From Pseudomonadota bacterium (GTDB lineage: Bacteria > Pseudomonadota > Gammaproteobacteria > Xanthomonadales > Rhodanobacteraceae): a stretch of 31,091 nt of DNA. The stretch lies in assembly GCA_023430685.1 (NCBI GenBank), contig JAEYZH010000201.1, forward strand, positions 1-31,091, written 5' to 3'. The notes under the pieces were generated by a model. That model had not been told where the DNA came from. It worked only from the letters and a program-made list of their open reading frames with translations, and did no database searches. Positions 1-6,840 of this stretch are shown in pieces. Made by a program: the position numbers and the translations under genes. Every line of letters starts with the position of its first letter. Within the stretch, counting starts at the first letter, position 1.

Positions 1-1
1 G

Positions 2-67
2 ATCTACACGCTGGTCGCGCGCGAAGGCCTCAAGCGCCTGCACCAGCGCCACCACCCGCGCGGCTGA
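2..67 (+). CDS. xerD: Tyrosine recombinase XerD, C-terminal fragment
   Basis: Only the last 21 codons are inside the window, in the frame that starts at base 2 and ends with TGA at 65-67. The peptide begins IYTLVAREGLKRLHQRHHPR, which closely matches the C-terminus of XerD (E. coli ends YTHVATERLRQLHQQHHPRA). The Tyr of the opening IYT is, by that alignment, the catalytic nucleophile that attacks DNA at the dif site during chromosome dimer resolution. A dsbC-like gene follows, an arrangement I recall from Xanthomonadales. The fragment is short, but the terminal HHPR signature is distinctive. The rest of the gene lies upstream of the window. Confidence 0.85.
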   Translation: MYTLVAREGLKRLHQRHHPRG

Positions 68-258
68 ACGCCGCAGCGGCGCGCAAGTCCGCGTACCGCC
101 TCACTATCCGGCCGCGCGCGCGCATGCGACAATCCACGGTCCCCGACCGCGGGGAACCCCGGAGCCGCGACGTGGTCAACAGCCCGTCCCCGGCGGCATG
201 CAAGATCGCGTGCGCGCGGCCGGTCCGGAGTTCCGCCACGTTGCCTGCGAGGTCCCCG

Positions 259-993
259 ATGCGTGCTTTGCCGTTCCTCTCCAGCCTGCTGCTGGCTGCC
301 CCCGTATTCGCCGCGACGCCGCAGGAAACCGTGCAGAAGGCGATGTCGGTGATGGCGCCGGGCGTGAAGGTCGATGCCGTGCAGGAGTCGCAGATCCCGG
401 GGTTCTACGAGGCGGTCGCGGGCGGGCAGTTCGTCTACGTGACCACCGACGGGCGATTCCTCGTGGATGGCAGCGCCTACGATGTCGCCGCCAAGCGCGA
501 CCTCACCGAGGCTTCGCGCGCGAATGCGCGGCGCATCGCGCTGTCGAAGATCGGGCCCGACAAGCGCATCGTGTTCGCGCCGCAGGCGCCGGTCGAGACG
601 CGCCACACAGTCACCGTATTCACCGACATCGATTGCCCGTTCTGCCGCCGCTTCCACGAGCAGATCGCGCAGTACAACGCGAAAGGCATCGCGGTCGACT
701 ATCTGTTCTACCCGCTGACGATCCACCCGGGCGCCGACGCGAAGGCGATCGCGGTGTGGTGCGCGAAGGACCGCGCGAATGCATTCACCGCCGCGATGTC
801 GGGCCAGGACCCGGGCAAGGGCACATGCCCGAATCCGGTGGCCGAGCTGACCCAGCTCGCGCAGTCGCTCGGAATCGGCGGCACGCCGACGCTGCTGGCG
901 CCGGATGGCAGCCAGCTCCCCTCGCAGGTCGCGATGTCGCCCGATCGACTCGCGGCCGAACTCGACCGAATCGCCGCCGCCAAGGCGAACTGA
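259..993 (+). CDS. dsbC: Periplasmic disulfide isomerase, DsbC family (copy 1)
   Basis: A 244-residue protein with an N-terminal signal peptide (about residues 1-18, ending APVFA), an N-terminal dimerisation domain, and a thioredoxin-fold domain. The catalytic motif is CPFC at residues 126-129 after FTDID. A second cysteine pair (C168 in VWCAKD and C190 in GTCPNP) corresponds to the structural disulfide of DsbC, and the cis-proline loop is GGTP (P210). DsbC enzymes shuffle wrong disulfides in periplasmic proteins and are kept reduced by DsbD. I chose the ATG at 259 because it opens a signal peptide and has GAGG about 8 bases upstream; the frame stays open further upstream to 124, but that part has no export signal. 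It lies 10 bp before a second dsbC-like gene, probably cotranscribed. The 190-bp gap after xerD shows nothing firm beyond a weak GACAAT at 128-133. Confidence 0.9.
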   Translation: MRALPFLSSLLLAAPVFAATPQETVQKAMSVMAPGVKVDAVQESQIPGFYEAVAGGQFVYVTTDGRFLVDGSAYDVAAKRDLTEASRANARRIALSKIGPDKRIVFAPQAPVETRHTVTVFTDIDCPFCRRFHEQIAQYNAKGIAVDYLFYPLTIHPGADAKAIAVWCAKDRANAFTAAMSGQDPGKGTCPNPVAELTQLAQSLGIGGTPTLLAPDGSQLPSQVAMSPDRLAAELDRIAAAKAN

Positions 994-1003
994 CAGGAAC
1001 GAC

Positions 1004-1792
1004 ATGATGAAGCTTTCCGCAATCGCCGGCGCCGTGCCTGCCCTCGTCCACCCGGCTTTCCGCGGGCTGCTCGCCGCGGCCCTGGTCGGTGCCCCGCTCG
1101 CGCACGCGGCCGACTCGCCGGCCGACGCGGCCGCGCGCAATGCGCTCAAGCAGCTGGTGCCGCAGGCGAAGATCGATTCGGTCGAACAGGCGCCGCTGCC
1201 GGGCTTCCGCCAGGTCATCGTCGGCGGCCAGATGGTCTACGTCAGCGACGACGGCAAGTACCTGATGCAGGGCACGCTATACGACATCGGGGCGCGTCGC
1301 GACCTGACCGCTGCGCGACTTGCGGTCGAGAGCAAGCGCAAGGTCGATGCGGTCGGCGCCGACAAGCGCATCGTGTTCTCGCCGTCGGGCAAGGCGCAGT
1401 ACAAGATCACCGTGTTCACCGACATCGATTGCGGCTACTGCCGCAAGCTGCATGCGGAAGTCGGCGAGCTCAACAAGCGCGGCATCGAGGTCGATTACCT
1501 GTTCTTCCCGCGCAGCGGCGTCGGCACGCCGTCGTTCGACAAGGCGGTATCGGTGTGGTGCGCGGACGACCGCAAGACCGCGCTCACCGACGCGAAGGCC
1601 GGCAAGGATCCGGCGCCGAAGAAGTGCGAGAACCCGGTGTCCGAGCAGTTCGCGCTCGGCATGCAGGTCGGCGTGACCGGCACGCCGACGATCATCGCGC
1701 CGGACGGCAGCAAGATCGGCGGCTACCTGCCGCCCGACGACATGCTCGCGAAGCTGAAGTCGCTCGAGGAAGGCAAGCTCGCGGCGAACTGA
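1004..1792 (+). CDS. Periplasmic disulfide isomerase, DsbC family (copy 2)
   Basis: A 262-residue paralog of the preceding gene. It has a long signal peptide (about 35 residues, ending PLAHA), the same two-domain layout, and active site CGYC at residues 143-146, identical to the E. coli DsbC motif. The second cysteine pair (C186, C208) and the cis-proline loop GTPT are also kept. ATG at 1004 and ATG at 1007 are both possible starts. The two copies share stretches such as the FTDIDC segment and the APDGS near the C-terminus but differ widely elsewhere, so the duplication is old. The different CXXC dipeptides (PF versus GY) may give different redox potentials or substrates; that is inference. 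A stem-loop follows 8 bases after the stop. Confidence 0.9.
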   Translation: MMKLSAIAGAVPALVHPAFRGLLAAALVGAPLAHAADSPADAAARNALKQLVPQAKIDSVEQAPLPGFRQVIVGGQMVYVSDDGKYLMQGTLYDIGARRDLTAARLAVESKRKVDAVGADKRIVFSPSGKAQYKITVFTDIDCGYCRKLHAEVGELNKRGIEVDYLFFPRSGVGTPSFDKAVSVWCADDRKTALTDAKAGKDPAPKKCENPVSEQFALGMQVGVTGTPTIIAPDGSKIGGYLPPDDMLAKLKSLEEGKLAAN

Positions 1793-1800
1793 GTCGCTCT

Positions 1801-1834
1801 GCGGGACGTGCGCATGGCCTGCGCGCGTCCCCGC
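1801..1834 (+). terminator. Stem-loop after the dsbC pair, possible terminator
   Basis: An imperfect hairpin: GCGGGACG plus GCGCA on the left arm pair with TGCGC plus CGTCCCCGC on the right arm around a TGGCC loop, with small bulges. It begins 8 bases after the dsbC copy 2 stop. There is no T-run after it, so it is at best a weak or Rho-assisted terminator, or an mRNA 3' end stabiliser. Confidence 0.4.
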
Positions 1835-1881
1835 AGCCCGCGCGCGGCCTTCGCCGGACGCCCTCGCGGCACGCCATCGGC

Positions 1882-1887
1882 TATCAT
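1882..1887 (+). promoter_or_regulatory. Putative -10 element for purL
   Basis: TATCAT sits 28 bases before the purL ATG in an otherwise very GC-rich stretch, inside the palindrome GCTATCATAGC. No convincing -35 hexamer is found 16-18 bases upstream. Transcription from here would give a leader of about 20 bases. The call rests on the local AT-rich hexamer and the distance to the start only. Confidence 0.35.
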
Positions 1888-1914
1888 AGCGGGCTCCGCA
1901 CACGCTGCCGCGCC

Positions 1915-4900
1915 ATGATCGTCCTCGACGGCTTCCCCGCGCTGTCCCCGTTCCGCATCGACAGGTTGAACCAGGCGCTTGCGCGCGTGGTGACCGGCGT
2001 CCGCGTGCTGGCGACGCGCCACGTCTACCTCGTCGATCCCCGCGACGGTGCCACGATCGACTTCGCACGGCTCGGCGAAGTCGTGCAGGCGCAACCCGGT
2101 CCCGCGCGCGCCGCGTCGCTCTGGGTGGTGCCGCGCCTCGGCACGCGCTCGCCATGGTCGAGCAAGGCGACCGACATCCTCGTCGACTGCGGTTTCGCGG
2201 TCCGCCGCATCGAGCGCGGCACCGCGTTCGAGCTCGAGGGCGCACCCGCGCCCGGCAGCGAACAATGGCTCGAGATGCTGCCCGCGCTGCACGATCCGAT
2301 GACCCAATCGGTGGTGGCTGCGATTGCAGACGCGCGCGTGTTCGAGGCAGGCCCGCCACGCGCGCTCGAGCGCATCGGCCTCGGCGGCGACGGCGTCGCC
2401 GCGCTGCGCGCGGCCAATGCGCGGCTCGGCCTCGCGCTGGCCGAAGACGAAATCGAATACCTCGACGTGCAGTACCGCGCACTCGGACGTGATCCTTCCG
2501 ATGCCGAACTCATGATGTTCGCGCAGGCGAATTCCGAGCATTGCCGGCACAAGGTGTTCAACGCGGGCTACACGCTCGACGGCGAAGTGCAGGAAAAATC
2601 GCTGTTCGGGATGATCCGCAACACGCACGCGGCGTGGCCCGCGCACACGCTGTCCGCCTACCACGACAATGCCGCGGTGATCGCGGGCAGCGTCGCGCAG
2701 CGCTGGTTCGCCGATCCTGCCGATTCGACGTGGCGCGCGCACGCCGAAGACGTGCCGTTCGCGATCAAGGTCGAGACCCACAACCATCCGACCGCGATCT
2801 CGCCTTATCCGGGTGCGTCGACCGGATCGGGCGGCGAGATCCGCGACGAAGGCGCGACCGGCCGCGGCGGCAAGCCGAAGGCCGGCCTCGTCGGCTTCAC
2901 CGTGTCCGACCTTCGCATTCCCGAGCTCGCGCGCCCGTGGGAACGCGAGCGCGCGTTGCCGCCGCGCTTCGCGAGCGCGTTCGAGATCATGCGCGACGGG
3001 CCCCTCGGTGGCGCCGCCTTCAACAACGAATTCGGGCGGCCTTGCCTCGGCGGCTATTTCCGCGCGTTCGAGCAACCCGGCGACGCGCCCGGCCTCGTGC
3101 GCGGATACGACAAGCCGATCATGATCGCAGGCGGGCTCGCGAACCTGCGCGCCGCGCACGTGGACAAGGGCACGCTGCGCGACGGCGATGCGGTGATCGT
3201 GCTCGGCGGGCCGGCCATGCTGATCGGTCTCGGCGGCGGCGCGGCTTCGTCGGTCGCGGCCGGCAGCAGTTCGGCGCAGCTCGACTTCGCGTCGGTGCAG
3301 CGCGACAACCCCGAGATGCAGCGGCGCTGCCAGGAAGTCATCGACGCGTGCTGGGCGCGCGGCGAGGCCAACCCGATCGTGTCGATCCACGATGTCGGCG
3401 CGGGCGGCCTGTCCAACGCGATACCGGAAATCCTCAACGATTCCGGCGTCGGCGGGCGCATCGAACTGCGCGCGATCCCGAGCGACGATCCGCAACTGTC
3501 GCCGATGCAGATCTGGTGCAACGAATCGCAGGAACGCTACGTGGTCGGCGTTCGGCCCGAAGACCTCGCCGAATTCGAGGCGATCTGCGCGCGCGAACGC
3601 TGCCCGTTCGCCGTCGTCGGCCACGCGACCGCGGAACGCCGCCTGCGCGTGACGGATTCGCGGGTCGGCGCGCCCGAATCCGGAAGACCGAATCCCGCAT
3701 CCCCGTTCGACGTCATCGACCTGCCGCTCGATGTCCTGTTCGGCAAGCCACCGCGCATGCAGCGCGACGCGCATCGCCGTCCCGCGCGCATCGAACTCGT
3801 GCCCGACACCACCGGCATCACGCTCGAGGACGCGGTGAAGCGCGTGCTGCGCGTGCCTTCGGTCGGCAGCAAGTCGTTCCTCGTGACGATCGGCGACCGC
3901 AGCGTCGGCGGCCTGTGCTCGCGCGATCCGATGGTCGGCCCGTGGCAGGTGCCGGTCGCGGACTGCGCGGTGATGCTCGCGGATTTCGACGGCCATGCGG
4001 GCGAAGCGATGGCGATGGGCGAGCGCACGCCGCTCGCGTTGCTCGACGCCGCAGCGAGTGCGCGCATGGCGGTCGGCGAGGCCCTCACGAATCTCGCGGG
4101 CGCGCGCGTCGCGCTCGACGAGGTGCGGCTGTCGGCGAACTGGATGGCCGCCGTCGGCCATGTCGGCGAGGATGCGGCGCTTTACGACGCCGTGCATGCG
4201 GTCGGCATGGAGCTCTGTCCCGCGCTCGGCATTTCGATCCCGGTCGGCAAGGATTCGATGTCGATGCAGGTGCGGTGGTCGTCGGCTGCGAACGACGCGG
4301 GGGGTTCCGCGAAGCCGTCTGCGAACGCGTCGTCGACCGACTTCACGACCGTGTCGCCGGTGTCGCTCGTCGTCAGCGCATTCGCGCGCACCTCCGACGC
4401 CCGCGCCGCGTTGACGCCGCAGTTGCAGCTCGACCAGGGCGCAAGCGAACTGTGGCTGCTCGATTTCGGCGCAGGCCGCAACCGCCTCGGCGGCAGCAGC
4501 CTGCTGCAGGCGTTCAATCGCGGCGGCGGCGAGCCGCCCGACCTCGACGATGCGCAGCAGTTCAGGGCCGCATTCAATGCGGTGCAGGAAGCGTCGGCGC
4601 AGGGACTCCTGCTCGCCTGCCACGACCGCAGCGACGGCGGCGCGCTGGTCGCGCTGGTCGAGATGGCCTTCGCGGGCCATTGCGGCCTCGATCTCCAGCT
4701 CGATGGCTGGGGCGCCAATCCGCTCGCGGCGCTGTTCACCGAAGAACTCGGCATCATCGTGCAGCTGCGCACGCGCGATCGCGCGGCGTTCGGGGAGATC
4801 CTGCAGGCGCACGGCGTCGCCGCGCTCGCGCATCGCATCGGCGCGCCGATCGAGGCGATGCAGGTGAAACTCTCGCTCGAGGGAGAACCACTCGCTGCAT

Positions 4901-5850
4901 GGGACTGGCGCGAGTTGATGCAGGCATGGTCGGAGACGAGCCATGCGATGCAGCGGCTGCGCGACAATCCGCGCAGCGCCGACGAGGAACGCGAGTGGCG
5001 CTGCGATCCCGCGGATCCCGGCATCACGCCGAGCCTGTCGTTCGATCCTGCGGAAGACGTCGCGGCGCCGTTCATCGCGCGCGGCACGCGCCCGCGCGTC
5101 GCGATCCTGCGCGAGCAGGGCGTCAATGGCCAGGTCGAGATGTCGGCGGCGTTCAGCCGCGCGGGCTTCGACGCCGTCGACGTGCACATGAGCGACCTTG
5201 CGAGCGGTCGACGCGCGCTCGGCGAGTTCCACGGGTTCGCGGCCTGCGGCGGCTTCAGTTACGGCGACGTGCTCGGCGCGGGCCGTGGCTGGGCCGCCTC
5301 GATCCTCTACAACGAGCGGCTGCGCGAGCAGTTCGCGCGCTTCCTCGCCGACGACACGCGGTTCGCGCTCGGCGTCTGCAACGGCTGCCAGATGCTCGCC
5401 CAGCTCAAACCGATCATCCCGGGCGCGGCGCACTGGCCGCGTTTCGAACGCAATGCGAGCGAACAGTACGAGGCGCGCTTCGTCACGCTCGAGGTGCTGG
5501 AGTCGCCATCGCTGTTCTTCACGGGCATGGCGGGTTCGCGCATTCCGGTCGTCGTCGCGCACGGCGAGGGTCGCGCCGTGTTCGACGTGGCCGGCGATGC
5601 GCACCGCGCCGCGGCGAGCGTGCGTTTCGTCGACAACCACGGTCGCGCGACCGAGGCGTTCCCGCTGAATTCCAACGGCTCGGCCGGGGGGCACGCGGGG
5701 TTCAGCAACGACGACGGCCGCGTCACGATCCTGATGCCGCATCCCGAACGCGTATTCCGCAGCGTGCAGATGTCCTGGCGCCCGCGCGGATGGGGCGAGG
5801 ACTCGCCGTGGATGCGCATGTTCCGCAATGCGCGGGCGTGGGTGGCTTGA
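1915..5850 (+). CDS. purL: Phosphoribosylformylglycinamidine synthase (FGAM synthetase), large single-chain type
   Basis: A 1311-residue enzyme of purine synthesis that converts FGAR, glutamine and ATP to FGAM, glutamate and ADP. The length fits the gammaproteobacterial single-chain form (about 1300), in which the PurS-like, PurL and PurQ parts are fused. Visible in order: an N-terminal PurS-like region (about 1-150); the synthetase core with the ETHNHPTAISPYPGASTG motif near residue 285 and GGLSNAIPE near 500; a second half with PVGKDSMSM near 780; and a C-terminal class I glutaminase with nucleophile C1155 in GVCNGCQ and the His-Glu pair H1276/E1278 in MPHPER. The ATG at 1915 begins the conserved start region; no clear Shine-Dalgarno is visible. 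An inverted repeat array starts 5 bases after the stop. Confidence 0.97.
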   Translation: MIVLDGFPALSPFRIDRLNQALARVVTGVRVLATRHVYLVDPRDGATIDFARLGEVVQAQPGPARAASLWVVPRLGTRSPWSSKATDILVDCGFAVRRIERGTAFELEGAPAPGSEQWLEMLPALHDPMTQSVVAAIADARVFEAGPPRALERIGLGGDGVAALRAANARLGLALAEDEIEYLDVQYRALGRDPSDAELMMFAQANSEHCRHKVFNAGYTLDGEVQEKSLFGMIRNTHAAWPAHTLSAYHDNAAVIAGSVAQRWFADPADSTWRAHAEDVPFAIKVETHNHPTAISPYPGASTGSGGEIRDEGATGRGGKPKAGLVGFTVSDLRIPELARPWERERALPPRFASAFEIMRDGPLGGAAFNNEFGRPCLGGYFRAFEQPGDAPGLVRGYDKPIMIAGGLANLRAAHVDKGTLRDGDAVIVLGGPAMLIGLGGGAASSVAAGSSSAQLDFASVQRDNPEMQRRCQEVIDACWARGEANPIVSIHDVGAGGLSNAIPEILNDSGVGGRIELRAIPSDDPQLSPMQIWCNESQERYVVGVRPEDLAEFEAICARERCPFAVVGHATAERRLRVTDSRVGAPESGRPNPASPFDVIDLPLDVLFGKPPRMQRDAHRRPARIELVPDTTGITLEDAVKRVLRVPSVGSKSFLVTIGDRSVGGLCSRDPMVGPWQVPVADCAVMLADFDGHAGEAMAMGERTPLALLDAAASARMAVGEALTNLAGARVALDEVRLSANWMAAVGHVGEDAALYDAVHAVGMELCPALGISIPVGKDSMSMQVRWSSAANDAGGSAKPSANASSTDFTTVSPVSLVVSAFARTSDARAALTPQLQLDQGASELWLLDFGAGRNRLGGSSLLQAFNRGGGEPPDLDDAQQFRAAFNAVQEASAQGLLLACHDRSDGGALVALVEMAFAGHCGLDLQLDGWGANPLAALFTEELGIIVQLRTRDRAAFGEILQAHGVAALAHRIGAPIEAMQVKLSLEGEPLAAWDWRELMQAWSETSHAMQRLRDNPRSADEEREWRCDPADPGITPSLSFDPAEDVAAPFIARGTRPRVAILREQGVNGQVEMSAAFSRAGFDAVDVHMSDLASGRRALGEFHGFAACGGFSYGDVLGAGRGWAASILYNERLREQFARFLADDTRFALGVCNGCQMLAQLKPIIPGAAHWPRFERNASEQYEARFVTLEVLESPSLFFTGMAGSRIPVVVAHGEGRAVFDVAGDAHRAAASVRFVDNHGRATEAFPLNSNGSAGGHAGFSNDDGRVTILMPHPERVFRSVQMSWRPRGWGEDSPWMRMFRNARAWVA

Positions 5851-5855
5851 ATGAC

Positions 5856-5884
5856 GTGATTGGTGATTCGTGATTCGTGATGGG
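5856..5884 (+). repeat. Heptamer array, left arm (GTGATTG-type units)
   Basis: Four tandem 7-bp units, GTGATTG, GTGATTC, GTGATTC and GTGATGG, begin 5 bases after the purL stop. They are close to the reverse complement of the array at 5968-6000, with about two base differences and a small length difference, so the two arms could form a long hairpin with an 83-nt loop. Confidence 0.85.
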
Positions 5885-5922
5885 TGGCGAGGCGGCCATC
5901 GCCCCTGCCTTTGGAGACGGCC

Positions 5923-6651
5923 ATGAATGAAGATCGCGCCGACGCCGGAGCGGCACCGGAACCGGCTCCCCCAATCACCAATCACCAATCACCAATCACC
6001 GCGTCGCCCATTCGCGATTTCGCGCTGCGCGCGGTCCTGTGGCTGCCGCTCGCGTTCGTCGTGTGGTTCTGGTGGGCGCCGTTCTGGGTGTGGCCCGCGA
6101 TGCTGCTGGCCAAGCAGATCCTGCTTGGCGCCTGGGGCGAGGTCTTCCTCGCGGTGACCCTCGGCGGCGAAATCCTCGACAGCGCGGGCAGGGTGGTCGG
6201 GCACGCGGGACACCTCGTGCAGCTCGCGACCTCGGTCATGGTGCGCGTGCCGGCCGGACCCGGCGGCCCCGGCGGCGTCGGCGTGCTCGAGCCGACCGTC
6301 AATCCGATGGTCTACGCCTATTCGCTGCCGCTGTTCTGCGGGCTCGCGATGGCGACGCCGCTGCCCGCGCGGCGGCGTGCGCTGCAGCTGCTGGTCGCCT
6401 TGCTCGTGATCTGGGCCGCCCAGGGGCTCGGGATCGTGGCCGAGGCGCTGAAGGCGATCGCGTTCGACTCGGGTCCCGAAGGCGCGTCGGCCATCGCGGC
6501 CGCGGGACTCTCGCGGCCGGCGATCGCGCTGGCCTACCAGTTCAGCTACCTGATCGTGCCCGCGGTGGTGCCGGCGCTGCTCTGGATCGGCTTCAATCGC
6601 GACTTCATCGAGCAGTTGGTCGGATCGGCGCGGGAACCGTCGCGCGATTGA
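5923..6651 (+). CDS. Multi-pass membrane protein, probable exosortase-H-associated membrane protein
   Basis: A 242-residue integral membrane protein. Hydrophobic segments lie at about residues 33-65, 128-148, 152-178 and 203-225, with a periplasmic-type loop rich in Gly/Pro between the first two and the motif NPMVYAYSLPLFCGLA before the second. From memory this pattern, and the C-terminal GLSRPAIALAYQFSYL, fits the small membrane partner often encoded beside exosortase XrtH (IPTL-CTERM sorting) in Xanthomonadales; this is recall, not a search. No exosortase gene and no IPTL-CTERM substrate is in the window. The ATG at 5923 has GGAGA 7 bases upstream. Odd: residues 17-26 (PITNHQSPIT) are encoded by a heptamer repeat array, whose inverted partner lies just upstream of the start. 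No later Met or Val start precedes the first membrane segment. Confidence 0.6.
   Translation: MNEDRADAGAAPEPAPPITNHQSPITASPIRDFALRAVLWLPLAFVVWFWWAPFWVWPAMLLAKQILLGAWGEVFLAVTLGGEILDSAGRVVGHAGHLVQLATSVMVRVPAGPGGPGGVGVLEPTVNPMVYAYSLPLFCGLAMATPLPARRRALQLLVALLVIWAAQGLGIVAEALKAIAFDSGPEGASAIAAAGLSRPAIALAYQFSYLIVPAVVPALLWIGFNRDFIEQLVGSAREPSRD
5968..6000 (-). repeat. Heptamer array, right arm, inside the start of a coding region
   Basis: Four tandem copies of CAATCAC (reverse complement GTGATTG), inverted with respect to the array at 5856-5884. It lies in frame in the 5' end of the membrane-protein gene and encodes a hydrophilic ITNHQSPIT-type segment before the first transmembrane helix. Confidence 0.85.
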
Positions 6652-6840
6652 GGGGTCCAATGCCCAGGGTCGACGCGCAGCGGTTGCCGCGGCGCGCGGA
6701 ACGGCCCGGCATTCAAGCCACGTGCGGCCAACCGAGGCGCGCGCGAACGCCGTTCCCGCGCGGCGATGCGGACCCGTGCAGGGCCCGATGTGGAACAATG
6801 CGCGTCTTCCGTCCCGTATTCCGATGCCAGGGGTCCAATG
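6651..6840 (+). promoter_or_regulatory. gspE leader flanked by a 12-bp direct repeat
   Basis: AGGGGTCCAATG occurs at 6651-6662, overlapping the upstream stop codon, and again at 6829-6840, where it supplies the gspE Shine-Dalgarno (AGGGG) and start codon. The 166 bases between show no gene of their own. An AACAAT at 6794-6799 could serve as a -10 for the secretion operon, but no good -35 accompanies it. Confidence 0.4.

Noticed and set aside
2541..5873. A 1110-codon frame on the plus strand shifted relative to purL
   Set aside because: It is an overlapping out-of-frame shadow of purL with extreme Arg content and no start signal.
1723..5988. A 1421-codon open frame on the minus strand opposite purL
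   Set aside because: It mirrors the codon positions of purL in very GC-rich DNA, where stop codons are rare. The translation is Arg/Ala/His/Asp-rich low-complexity sequence with no domain, while purL on the plus strand has complete conserved motifs.
5856..6000. Consideration of the heptamer arrays as a CRISPR
   Set aside because: Units are 7 bp in direct tandem without spacers; there is no repeat-spacer alternation.
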